Of a stretch of 64,000 bases of DNA, positions 46,043 to 59,200 are shown piece after piece. Numbering within the stretch: the first letter of the stretch is position 1; every line of letters starts with the position of its first letter. The DNA is taken from the NCBI RefSeq assembly GCF_945859705.1, contig NC_079136.1:51350094-51414093 (forward strand), given 5' to 3'. Source of the stretch: Episyrphus balteatus. Lineage: Eukaryota; Arthropoda; Insecta; Diptera; Syrphidae. The position numbers and the translations under genes are program-made. A model generated the notes under the pieces. It saw nothing but the letters and a program-made list of their open reading frames with translations, did not search any database and was not told the DNA's origin.

Positions 46043-46818
46043 CAGGGTGTCCCAAAAGTTAACGTCGAAACGAAAACGGTAGATAGGGTAGGTGGTGACA
46101 GTTATCAGAAAAATAATAAAACTTTAATAAAAGTCGAAAAAATAGTCACCCTGTGACGTTTTTTTATGTGCCGTGACTACAAATCTTAATTTTTCGCATT
46201 TTTTTCATTTGTTACGGAACCTTGAATAACCCTGCTACCAAATGCATTCAAAAATTTTTACTCAGCTGCATCAGTTTTAAAGAAAATTTCAGAACTTTAC
46301 AGAATACAAAAACTTAAATAATATGGAAAAATAACCTAATAAAAAAGTTGGATTTCTTAAGAAAATAAATTTTATCTCGGTTATTTATGGATTATTCTCA
46401 ACAATGTTGCACCATTTTGAAAAGAGAATTGAACACACCAACTTTTAAGGTAACTTGCCGAAACATCGTAGTGCATTTTTTTGACACTACGGTTCATTGA
46501 ATTAGAGTCATGTAAAATTTTAATATTTTAATAGTAATATTTTCTTTAAAACTGATGCAGCTGAGTAAAAATTTTTGAATGCATTTGGTAGCAGGGTTAT
46601 TCAAGGTTCCGTAACAAAAGAAAAAAATGAGAAAAATTAAGATTTGTAGTCACGGCACATAAAAAACCGTCACAGGGTGACCATTTTTTTGATTTTTTTT
46701 CGAATGCCCGTAACTCACAAAATATATGGCTGCGAATTTTTTTATTATTTTTCTGATAACTGTCACCACCTACCCTATTTACCGTTTTTGTTTCGACGTT
46801 AACTTTTGGGACACCCTG
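46043..46818. mobile_element. TA-flanked hairpin element with CAGGGTGTCCC ends
   Basis: A 776 bp element starting CAGGGTGTCCCAAAAGTTAA and ending with its complement, with TA on both sides (46041-46042, 46819-46820). Arms of about 250-280 bp include CGAAACGAAAACGGTAGATA and TAGTCACGGCAC segments in inverse orientation. TA duplication and CAGGG ends fit a Tc1/mariner-type mover. A truncated relative is at 4560-5089. Confidence 0.82.
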
Positions 46819-46820
46819 TA

Positions 46821-47447
46821 TACATATAAATACATAGAATTGAAGTTCTATGCAAAGAATTGTATGTTTTGACATTAAATATTTTAGTCATGGACTTGAG
46901 ACCACTTTAGAGGCTGGATGGGTTCAAATGGTTTAAATATTGTAAGCAATATCGAAATTTATACTTTCTGTAAAAAAAATATTGAAATTTTTTTACTAGA
47001 CAAATAAGTAAATTACTTTCAAATTAAATTATGATGATCTTGATTTGTTTTTTCCAAGAAAAGTATAAAAATAAACTACTAGAGGGACTGGCCAGTTTTT
47101 ATTGGTTTAAGTTTACCTACTTCATTTTTTTTTTATGTCAAATTTTATAGAAATTTGCATAAATATTGCAATTTAAATACATTTATCTATATGTGTCAAA
47201 TGGAAAATTTCCTACATTCATTAAGATTATTGCTTTATGCGTGTAGGATGTGGCGCCTCATAAACAGGTGTTTATTTATTTTTAATTAATAAAATATGAA
47301 ATACACACATGACTTTTAATTTTAACCTTACTATTTTTTCTCATAATAATTCTTGAACTAGAATATCTCTCAGCATTTCTAACAAAATCCACATTAATAT
47401 TTCAATTACTATGGATATGATTAAATGAGTCAAACTTTTGTGTTAGA
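46821..47447. other. no gene recognised
   Basis: A+T-rich sequence up to the TTAGG array. A single variant TTAGA unit immediately precedes the array. Confidence 0.5.
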
Positions 47448-49406
47448 TTAGGTTAGGTTAGGTTAGGTTAGGTTAGGTTAGGTTAGGTTAGGTTAGGTTA
47501 GGTTAGGTTAGGTTAGGTTAGGTTAGGTTAGGTTAGGTTAGGTTAGGTTAGGTTAGGTTAGGTTAGGTTAGGTTAGGTTAGGTTAGGTTAGGTTAGGTTA
47601 GGTTAGGTTAGGTTAGGTTAGGTTAGGTTAGGTTAGGTTAGGTTAGGTTAGGTTAGGTTAGGTTAGGTTAGGTTAGGTTAGGTTAGGTTAGGTTAGGTTA
47701 GGTTAGGTTAGGTTAGGTTAGGTTAGGTTAGGTTAGGTTAGGTTAGGTTAGGTTAGGTTAGGTTAGGTTAGGTTAGGTTAGGTTAGGTTAGGTTAGGTTA
47801 GGTTAGGTTAGGTTAGGTTAGGTTAGGTTAGGTTAGGTTAGGTTAGGTTAGGTTAGGTTAGGTTAGGTTAGGTTAGGTTAGGTTAGGTTAGGTTAGGTTA
47901 GGTTAGGTTAGGTTAGGTTAGGTTAGGTTAGGTTAGGTTAGGTTAGGTTAGGTTAGGTTAGGTTAGGTTAGGTTAGGTTAGGTTAGGTTAGGTTAGGTTA
48001 GGTTAGGTTAGGTTAGGTTAGGTTAGGTTAGGTTAGGTTAGGTTAGGTTAGGTTAGGTTAGGTTAGGTTAGGTTAGGTTAGGTTAGGTTAGGTTAGGTTA
48101 GGTTAGGTTAGGTTAGGTTAGGTTAGGTTAGGTTAGGTTAGGTTAGGTTAGGTTAGGTTAGGTTAGGTTAGGTTAGGTTAGGTTAGGTTAGGTTAGGTTA
48201 GGTTAGGTTAGGTTAGGTTAGGTTAGGTTAGGTTAGGTTAGGTTAGGTTAGGTTAGGTTAGGTTAGGTTAGGTTAGGTTAGGTTAGGTTAGGTTAGGTTA
48301 GGTTAGGTTAGGTTAGGTTAGGTTAGGTTAGGTTAGGTTAGGTTAGGTTAGGTTAGGTTAGGTTAGGTTAGGTTAGGTTAGGTTAGGTTAGGTTAGGTTA
48401 GGTTAGGTTAGGTTAGGTTAGGTTAGGTTAGGTTAGGTTAGGTTAGGTTAGGTTAGGTTAGGTTAGGTTAGGTTAGGTTAGGTTAGGTTAGGTTAGGTTA
48501 GGTTAGGTTAGGTTAGGTTAGGTTAGGTTAGGTTAGGTTAGGTTAGGTTAGGTTAGGTTAGGTTAGGTTAGGTTAGGTTAGGTTAGGTTAGGTTAGGTTA
48601 GGTTAGGTTAGGTTAGGTTAGGTTAGGTTAGGTTAGGTTAGGTTAGGTTAGGTTAGGTTAGGTTAGGTTAGGTTAGGTTAGGTTAGGTTAGGTTAGGTTA
48701 GGTTAGGTTAGGTTAGGTTAGGTTAGGTTAGGTTAGGTTAGGTTAGGTTAGGTTAGGTTAGGTTAGGTTAGGTTAGGTTAGGTTAGGTTAGGTTAGGTTA
48801 GGTTAGGTTAGGTTAGGTTAGGTTAGGTTAGGTTAGGTTAGGTTAGGTTAGGTTAGGTTAGGTTAGGTTAGGTTAGGTTAGGTTAGGTTAGGTTAGGTTA
48901 GGTTAGGTTAGGTTAGGTTAGGTTAGGTTAGGTTAGGTTAGGTTAGGTTAGGTTAGGTTAGGTTAGGTTAGGTTAGGTTAGGTTAGGTTAGGTTAGGTTA
49001 GGTTAGGTTAGGTTAGGTTAGGTTAGGTTAGGTTAGGTTAGGTTAGGTTAGGTTAGGTTAGGTTAGGTTAGGTTAGGTTAGGTTAGGTTAGGTTAGGTTA
49101 GGTTAGGTTAGGTTAGGTTAGGTTAGGTTAGGTTAGGTTAGGTTAGGTTAGGTTAGGTTAGGTTAGGTTAGGTTAGGTTAGGTTAGGTTAGGTTAGGTTA
49201 GGTTAGGTTAGGTTAGGTTAGGTTAGGTTAGGTTAGGTTAGGTTAGGTTAGGTTAGGTTAGGTTAGGTTAGGTTAGGTTAGGTTAGGTTAGGTTAGGTTA
49301 GGTTAGGTTAGGTTAGGTTAGGTTAGGTTAGGTTAGGTTAGGTTAGGTTAGGTTAGGTTAGGTTAGGTTAGGTTAGGTTAGGTTAGGTTAGGTTAGGTTA
49401 GGTTAG
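47448..49406. repeat. perfect TTAGG pentanucleotide array
   Basis: 1,959 bp, about 392 consecutive TTAGG units with no variant unit that I could find. TTAGG is the ancestral arthropod telomere repeat. Unique DNA continues on both sides and a gene follows, so this is interstitial. An exact array this long is striking; its length in an assembly may be approximate. Confidence 0.97.
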
Positions 49407-52400
49407 CTAGCAGGAAAACAACAGACACGTAATTCAACGGTGAAGGTTGAGGATGTCTGTGTTAAGGATATCAAGATCAAGTTACAAGTGAATATGTAAT
49501 GTACTTGGAAAAATATTTTTCGAAGTAGGTACAACTTACGTCTACTGAAAAGAGCAGGGCATGAGCATCGCGCGCAGTTACGTAGTTTATAGAAACAGAA
49601 ATTAATAGGAAAATGTTCTTAATTCTTAATAGAAGGTCTTAATCCGCTGCGTAAACCAAAACTAACATTTTGAAAGTGGCTTGGCTAGTAGAGCAGTTGC
49701 GGATATCCGAAGTAGATATCATATTTTCTTTGAGCCAGGTTTTTGGAAAGTTCCTTAGTCTTCACTTGGAATCATTTTTTTTTTTTTTTTTTGGAAGGTT
49801 TCCACAATTTTTAATTTTTTTGCCAAACGCAATTTGAGAAAAAAAATGAAAAGGTATTAAAGAATAAAATGGGCTCACAATATTGTCAACAACGAAAGTA
49901 TAAAAATGGTTAACGGGTTTTCTCTAGACTCTTTTATAATAAATACAGACAAAACTGCCAGTCGTAGTTACAAACAAAAATACAAAAATATAAAAAAAGC
50001 TTACTGTAAATACATACCATCACGGCTTTTACTAGTTTTAACCAATTTTCTGATGGATTACTTCTGGATGTACATATGTAGGTCTAGACTTGATTTGATG
50101 GTTTTTTATTTCTTGTACTCATGGCTGCACACTGAGCTTTCAGATCGGACATTCATCATCTAAGTAAATATATGTAATTTAGTTACAATAACGTTTAACT
50201 GGCCTTTTCTAAAACTTGTTAATCCTGAAATCTACATAATTCAACTTCGATCTCAACTCAATCTTATATCACTAAATTAACCTACGCACCATAAAACTTG
50301 TATGTTTGGATTGAAGTTTTTATACTTAGATAAACTATACGGACTATGGCTACTGGGTACACGCGACAAGTGACAAAACTTCGAGGGCAAAAAAAGCGTA
50401 TGTTGCGGCCATATGTGCCACGAGCGTCACTTACTACTTACTCTTCATTTATAATAGTTTAATATGTGATTTAACTTGGAAGCTTTAAAATTGCTTGTTA
50501 GCCAATTATAATAGAGTCGCAGCACGAACGACATGCGAATTAAATAGGGGAGAGTGGAGTGCGAAAGGGTATACAAATTACACAATTTGTTAATTCGGTG
50601 TTTCAATCACTAAAGATTTTGAACTGTAAGGACTTTTAAAATGGAAATTTGCATTTTTGTATTTATTTATATAGGTATTCTAAGAAATATTAAAAAAAAA
50701 TAAAAATAAAATCCTTGTGTTACTTACCCTTACCTCTGCCTCTCCTATATACCTACATATTTGACACAATATAAACGAAGAAATATAACTTTTTATCTCT
50801 TGGCCACACATTATTATATGTAGTTTCTGATGGAGCTTTATATGAAGAGCATTTTCTATTTATATCTTATTGTGTTTTTATTCAGATTTATTATATTAAT
50901 TTAGGAATCACCAAACGATTGAGAGATATTCGCATTTTTTGGTTAAGTTGATTTCTAAGAAATAATAAATCCATTTTAATCTTAAGCCGATCTTTCGAAA
51001 ACACACGTAATGGTAAAATCTCGATATCTATCAAATTTTAATGATGAATGGAATGATGGTTTTATAGAGGTGTGTGATGAGATTTGACATGTGAGTTTTA
51101 ATTATAAAGCACATTTAGAATAATATGATCTACACGCGACACATAAAAATTAGATCCGCATTGAAAGTTAATTGGATTAAAAGTAATTGTACGTGAGAGT
51201 AGGCTAAAATGATGTCAGTATCATTCGATTATAATTATTTATTATATTGATGGAAATAATTACTTATTCTTAGGCTTTGTATATTTTTTCAATGTTTAAA
51301 GACAAAATGTCAATAAAAAAATGTCTATAAAAAATTTAAGACCGGCTTATATTAACAAATATGGATCCGCCTGCAAACGATTAAAGTAAGTTTCAGGTTG
51401 TTATATAAAACAATAGTTCAAAAAATTGCTCTTAATTTTTTCTTAAATATTTAATTTTTCATCTAAACCTTATTTCATATTGACTCAGCTTTTTGTTATA
51501 GAATGTAATGTTCAACTTTGACGTTGAACGTCCTTACATCCCGAAGTGATTTTATGGTTCAATAGTTAATTTGTTGTTTAGAATGAAGTTTTTTTTTTTA
51601 AGATTCCATAAACTTCAATGCATGTCAACAGCATCGAGAGCAATTATTGTCATAACATTTTAAACAATATTCAAAACAAAAGACCAGCTATGAACATCAT
51701 TTAAACAATATTCAGATGCTAAACTATTTGGTTACTGATAGAAATTTTATATAAACTGTTCTAGTATGTTGTTCTATCTAAAAAAAAAAAAATGTTACGC
51801 ATACGCCACAGTGATCCGTCACTCTTCTTCATAAAAAGTCCAATTAATGTTTACATGATGGTCACATTATTTTAATTTTTATTTTTTATAAGATCAGGTG
51901 TTAAAAATACCTCTACATCATGTGTCATATCGTCCCTCTTCTCACGAAATGACGTATTTTTTATTAGATATTTTACTGGAAAGCAGTTTTTAGTTTTGTG
52001 GATTTCTTTTATTGTTGATACTGTCTACTCGAATTTTTTAACGGGAAACGAAAATTAGTTCGCGTTAGAGTGAAATTCGAGTTAAAAGACTTAATTCAAT
52101 CTTTTTTTCAAACGATTTAACAGAAATTGGTGAAAAAATTCATATTAGAGGGAAATAGATAAAAGAAATAAATTAAGAAAGTTCGACGAGAGACAATTTA
52201 TGAGAACAAAAAATTTTTTATTTGTTGTAATTTGAAATGCAACACAGGAAAACTCTTGTATCAACCCTTCCAAATGAAATCTAAAGATGTCCAATATTTC
52301 AAAATTACTTGTATATTTGAGCACTATCATCCATCAAAATTTCATTCTTTTATCACAAACTATACCATAAGCTTTTTTTTTAATGCATAACAAGCTCACT

Positions 52401-53145
52401 ATAATCCTCTAAAACAATGACAGGAATATAAACAAAAAAAAATCAAGGTTTTGTGTTTTTTATTTAGTCTTATTTTTAATTATTAAAACTTTAAAAACTT
52501 TACAAATGAAAATATCTTGCCAATACATATATTTTCATAGATAATAAATAATACTTTTCTTCCAAAAACTGAACTTTGATCTAATCGTTTTGTTTATTTC
52601 ATTGCTAAATCTATTCACATATTTTAATAACAGACACTACAGACTATTTGTAGCCATTAATTTAACTGACAATAAAATTTGTTTTCTTTTTCCGATAGAT
52701 CAATAGTAAATAAATACTTGTTGTATGTTTATTATTTATTTTTGTTCATCAAATGTTTTGTACAAATATAAATTATTGAAAAACCTTTTTCAGTGGAATA
52801 TTTTGTTAGTAATTTGATACTTTTTTTATAAAAGATGAAATACGTACGGATATATGGTAATTTCCTAGATCTTTTGTATTCAAAATTAAATAAATAATCT
52901 CAATTACCTACTGATGCTAAAATGGTATCATATATTAGTCTTATTGATGTTTGAAACTTTATTTTATTCATTCAACAACAAAAAGTAGTTTATAGATGGT
53001 TAAATCGAATAATGACAAAATTATTTAGAAGCTATTGTGTGAAAATTCGAATTGGGAACAGTAGAAATTAACTAGGAGAGATAAATTACCCTAACAACTT
53101 TAATTAAAATACAAGTTATCTAATTTGTTTTAATTTTCCTTTTAG
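49407..53145. other. no gene recognised
   Basis: About 3.7 kb between the TTAGG array and the first visible transporter exon. The short frame at 49906-50163 is unrecognised. A degraded relative of the 13786-14107 element may lie at 52320-52405 (TTTTATCACAAACTATA then CTCACTATAAT). Confidence 0.45.
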
Positions 53146-53254
53146 AAAATTTTCAACTTTTATCAAAGAACAACCAAAGTCACAATAAATCGACAAGTGT
53201 GGTGTAAACAGTAGAAGTGTCCTGGGGGAGGACCCACACACAATCACATACAAA
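53146..53254 (+). other. probable 5' untranslated part of transporter exon
   Basis: The acceptor TTTTCCTTTTAG ends at 53145, and the sequence then runs without an upstream ATG into CAAAATG at 53255. This suggests a spliced leader from an upstream non-coding exon, perhaps near 23.4-23.8 kb or outside the window. Confidence 0.4.
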
Positions 53255-56200
53255 ATGAAGACAAGTCCCGCATCTAATCATGTCTACTTCAATGACGGCT
53301 TCAACTGTTCATCCTACAGCATTACAACAAATGCAGACGAAAATGGTGGGTCCCAAGGATCAAATGAATTCATATGTGAGTTCTTATAAGTCTTAAGTTA
53401 TTTTGTTTTTGTTTTGAAAAATTAATTGATTAAAGGTTTAATGAGTCCAAAGATCATCAAGTTCCTGTTTCAAATAATTTCCACTTAAAGTTAAAACTAA
53501 ACGTCTAATTAAAAAAAAATAAACTTATATAACAAACAATTGGATTCAAACTAAATGCACAGTAGTAATTCTGTTGGAATTTAATCAATCACGTTGCTTA
53601 ATGGAAATTAATTGAAAGCATTCATGCGCATTGCGCATCCATCCAAATCTTCTTGAATAAAAAAATCGTACCTGTTACCAATTGTCGGCTCAGTTTGATT
53701 TAAAAACAAATGATTTCTAATTCTATTAAGTGTCGATGGGAGGCATTTGAGGGAATGAACGAGTAACGATTTTCTAACAAAGCCTCACTTTGCTTGAGAA
53801 TAAGAAAAGAATTTTATTTTTTTAATTATTGTAAACCTTTTTACTAGAGTAAATATTTTTTTCATAAAAAATGTATAATAACGAATAATTATCATTAGAT
53901 ATCTAACAATTGAGAGTTTCAATATTTTTTCTTGGAATAATGGGAAATTTTTAACAATCTTATGTGCTAATTGAACTTTAAACATTTTAAAGATGATGAT
54001 GGTGTAAATTATTCATCTTTTATTCGAATAATAATGTTACTAATCTGTCAATTATTATTTATTACAATCAACAGTCTGGTAATTTTGTTTAAAAATATTG
54101 TTGGTTTAGCAAACTTTCTTAACGGTCGGCCATCTGATCTGACGTAGTTTTTTTTTATTTACTTTAAAAAAATTCCATCAGCATTAAATCTTCTTTCTTG
54201 TTTTGTTGTTCAATAAAATGGTAATACCTTGCATATTAACATACAACAATATTGACGTTATAAACGACTTAGTTGTTTGTTTGAATATATTTTATCAAAC
54301 AAAATTACAGCAGTGTTTGATTCATTGTGTCAGCTGTTACTAAATTCACTTCAGTCAATAGTTCTATTTAATGAGCCTGAAAAAAAAATATTTTAAAATT
54401 ATCCACCAACTAAACTGCTAGTTTTGTCTAACATTAAAAAAGAAATCGACAGCAATGAGCTTCTTACAAGCCTGCTTCAGCCTTCTGTTAAATTTCTAGT
54501 AACTTATACCAATTTTGGCAGATTTACATCCTGGCCCTATTATAAGGTTTCCAAATCTAAAAAGATGGGTTTATGTTGGTATAGTATATATTGACCTGGA
54601 CATAGTAAGTTGACCCTATCTATTAGATAAGGTTTGCTTCTTGGGGGGGGGTCATGCCAAATTTTTTTTTTCAAAAGTTTTGATAGCAGGCATAAACTTG
54701 AAAATCTGCTTTTTGAATTATTACATTTACAATAAAATTTGTGCGTTTTGCATTTCATATCGAATAGTTCCGAAAATAGTTCTAAAAATAACCAAACAAA
54801 AACGGTATGAGATTCGTTTAAGTTTAACGTTAAGCCTTAGGGCCTAGAACGTTGCTGATGTAAAACGAAATTTTTCGTCGATCTCCAGGGACCGACAAAA
54901 ACAAAGAAATGCTTACGAAATCTGAACGGAAAAATACTCAAAAATTGCAAAACATAAATAAAAAAAAAAGTAAACACGCATCGCAGAAAGACATGCAATG
55001 ACAAAATGAACAACAAAAAACAAACAAACAAACACAAATGTCATTTTTCCAAACACAATTAATGTTCCCGACAATTGTTTGTGTGCGAAAAAGAAGTGGA
55101 GACTTTTCAATTTCGTTGTGTTAACAGCGTACTGTAGAACGAAAAGTTGAACGAAATTTTTGGTTTACCAATTCGTTGTTTCATTTTTGTATGGGATTTT
55201 TCGTTTCACATCAGCAGCGTAATAGTCTTGAATAATTAAGACTATCTTCTTCTAAAAATACACTGTACTGTACGAATATTTCGATTGAATAATAATTTAT
55301 CTTAAAACAACTGTTTATTGTTCTCCGCTAGCCCAGAAAGTTCAAATTAAAATCTTTTTTTACTTAATAACAGTGGTAACTTTTGAATTAAAAGTCTTCC
55401 TAACCTCAGGCAAACGAATCGCAAAGTTTTGTAAAAAAAATTGTATTTAAAAATATAATTTTTTTAAATTTTGTTTTAAAATTGTATGGGAATTTTATTA
55501 CTTTAATGACGCGGATACAGTTTTCTTACAAGAAATTAGAATTCAATGCTGTTTACATAAAACCTAACACCGACACATGTTAAGGATAGTTTCTGATTCA
55601 AATACCCCTATCGAAACACAAAAAAATAATTTTTGCGATATTTTTTAATTCGTCAGTTTTCAGCGGCTTACAACATAAAACACATTCAGTTTTATTTATT
55701 AGATTAAGCCCTGTTTTTTCAATCGTCAGTCAGACTATAAGAAGAATAAATGTCAATATAAAAAAACTTTTATTCCTAGGAATAAGCTCTAACTGAGGTT
55801 TATCTGACTATTTAAAAAATTAGCCCTAAGTGATATTCAATTATAATATTTAATTTGCCTTAGAAAAGGTTGCTTACATTTGTATCTATAATCAGTTTGG
55901 CATTGATGATTAGCAAATCGATTGTTGTTTCAAAAAATGTAACAGAGTTAGCTAATCTAGTACAAAATACATTCAGACGAATGTATTGAATTGGAACATT
56001 GCAAAAAACTAAAAAGATTTGAGTAATGATATCCTTCTTCAAAATTTTGCCGATGAAGAATGTAATCAACAGTATGACCTCCACCAGCATGGCCACAGAA
56101 AGCTTCCCTATTTAATTCATATTTTATTCACTTCATCATATAATCATCATATAAAATAACAAAAGATTCCTTTTTTTATTTGCTGGTAAGCAGTGACTAG

Positions 56201-59200
56201 CTCTTAAGAAATGATTTTTGTGTACCTACCCAATTCAATTTCTTTTAAAAAGCTTTGAATATAATACTTTTTCGGATTTTAAATCCATACAAAACTACAA
56301 AACTCTTAAGTACAGCTCAATTAATATTATCGAACGTATCAAAATAATTTAATCCAGAATAACGTTCGCTAAAAATATGACCACATCGCCAAATTATGGT
56401 AAAATAGTTTGTTTGAAAACTAAAAAAATTTTTAAGTTTTAATTTTCGTTCATGTTCTAAAACTTCAACATTTTGAAAATCATCTTAATCAGGAGATTTC
56501 AGTATCATACAACAATTTCTTTTTTAAGTTCTGAGTTCTTGGGGGGGGTCATGACCCCGTGACCCCCCCCCCCTTGTATACGCCGTTGCTATCTAATCGA
56601 ATACTCAAACCAAAATCCAATCAAATGGAGTATAATTTTCTACACTTCCCGGGCTGTAAAATACAAAAATTAAATGTAACCCTGTATAAGACCAACTTTT
56701 GGCTAGGGAACCTTATGCTGATCGAGAGGGAATCAAATATTCTTTCATTTGAAACGAAAACCGATAAAATATCAGAATTTTCTACACTTTCTAGAAACTA
56801 AAAATTTCAAGCAAAGGCAACCATGAATTTGGCCCAGACAACACACCCATTTTTTAGTTCGGAAATCATAAAATAGGAACAGGATGCAAGAAACCTTGGT
56901 TTTTCTAATTCCAAAAATCCTTGATTTTTGTAAATAACAATTAGGTAGTTTATCATTCTGAAAACGTGTGTGAGAATTTTTTCAGAATTTTTAAATTATT
57001 TTCCTAAATGTCCTTGATCCTTACGAATGGGATTCAAAAAATTTCGGATTTTGATTTAGAGCTCCTAAAAACACTATAAGAATATTTTCAAACCATTTTG
57101 TTAATTTTTTTCTATTATGTTTAAATTGATGAAAACATACCGTTTCAATATAAGACTTTTCCGTTCTTAATATCTCGAAAACCGTCCATTTCCGGACCTT
57201 GAGTCTGTGAAAAATTTTTAATCGAGAAGTTGTCAACTACAGCAGTTCAAATTCAGACAAATCCACCAGAAACTCAAATCCATACATTTTGCGCGGGGTC
57301 CTTTGAAACGAAAAAATCATTGACGCATTTTCAAAAAACTAATTTTTTTCAAAAAAAACATGTCGATTTGAAAATGTTGATTGTATTTAAAATATTCGTT
57401 ACTAAAACGCTTTTCTACAGGGTAATTCAGGAGGAATGTGCCAAAAAGCTAGAGCGTGTAGGTTGGGTCGAGACAAGAAAAAATCATATGGGAGGGGAGT
57501 TTATTCCCCCTCGTTTCGCGGGGAGGGGCAATTTAAAAAGAAATTGACTTAATTTGGAAAAAAAATTATAAAAAATCAACGGTTACACCCAGAGACCAGA
57601 AATAACCTTTATTTTCAATCGGTTTCTCTCTAAGAGTTACCACATTACATTAAATAGTTTCGGTTAAGGTTTGAGATTTATTTTTAAAAACCAAAAATAT
57701 AGGTTATCGGTTGAGATTTATTTTTAATTTTTTTAAATATCTCTCAATGGTTGAGATTTTTACAATAAAGCTTTAACCGTTTTCGCTGAAAATAAATCAA
57801 AAGTGGTCAATTCAAAGGAAAATGTCGAATTTGTCAAGAATGTTTTATATTGCAAAAATAAATTTGAAAAGGATGTTTTTTTCTAAGTTTTTGTATTAAA
57901 TAATGTATGAACTAAATAGACTCTCAAAGTTCTTTAGACCCAAGATTATATCTCTTTTCGTTTAAAGTAAAATCTAAAGACGAAAATGTGTTTTCCACTG
58001 TGATTTAAGTCCCTGGGACGACAAGCACAACCAATGCAATTTCGAACATTCCAGGAGACCGATGTTCTAACATCTAAGTCAAAGCGTTCAGCTTCCAGAA
58101 GCTTTTTCGCCCGCCCAACTTCAAACGGCTATATCTCACAATTTTGAAAAAAAAAAATGAAAAAAAAAATGTTTGATGCCAAAAGGTATCGGGGACTCTA
58201 ACCTACCTTTGGGTACCACTTCCGTCCCTGTAGATGCACGCGTTCTCAAACCAGAAGAATTAAAAAAATCAAAAAAACTACTTACGAAATTTTTTTTTAA
58301 GGAAAATGTGGCGGACTAACATGTAAAGAGATTTTTTTTTAATCTGACAATGTGCAAAGCGTAGGCCCATGACACAAGCTATCATTTGGCACCGCTCCCA
58401 AAATTGTATCTAAAGCGGTTTAGCTTCCAGAGCGTTCTCATGATGAGAGGATTTTTCGAAAAAACAATTTTACCCCAAAAATTGAAAAACCGGATTATAC
58501 CACTATCGGGTAGCTGAGAATATAAGCTTTCATATGGCACCACTCCCATGCCTCTAGGAATTGATACATTTGCAGATGAGATTTATTTTTTTCTTTCAGC
58601 GATAAATCTCACTGGTTGACCGAAACATACAAAAATACAAAATAAAGGTTTCTCTCAGATCTTGACCGAAATTTTTCTTTTTAAAAAATAAAGGTTATTT
58701 TATGACCTTTATTGAAAATGGCGACAAATAAGAGTTATTAACGAACCTTTCAAAAGGTTGAGATTTATTTCTGATCTCTGGTTACACCTCGTCTTTTTTT
58801 TTTTTTTAAACCTAGTTAATTTTAAAAATTAAAATTTTGAAAAAAAAATTGGAAAAATTCCTCCTGAATCACCCTGTATAAGGAATTTCATTAAAATCGA
58901 CGGAATCGGAAGAATCTTCGTTTCCTAAATATGTAAGTAAAAAACTGTATAATTCAAAAACTTATTTTCAAAAGCGTGTGTATTTATGACTGACTCTCTT
59001 CATGGGACCTACCCAATATCAGACTCCTTTAAGTGATTTTATTTATCGCTTAAAGTGAATATGAATACACAGTATCTCATGTATAAACACACTTTTCAGA
59101 AATAAAAAATAAAGTGGACTGTATTTTATATGAAAAATTACTTTCAATCAACATAAAAAAGAATGGTATTCATAACCCTAAGCACTGATACATATTGGAA

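Noticed and set aside
47448..49406. TTAGG array as a chromosome end
   Set aside because: Unique sequence and a complete gene continue past it on the right and unrelated DNA lies on the left, so it is interstitial.
57230..57547. 105-codon plus-strand frame
   Set aside because: It crosses the left end of a TA-type element at 57418 and shows no recognisable domain.
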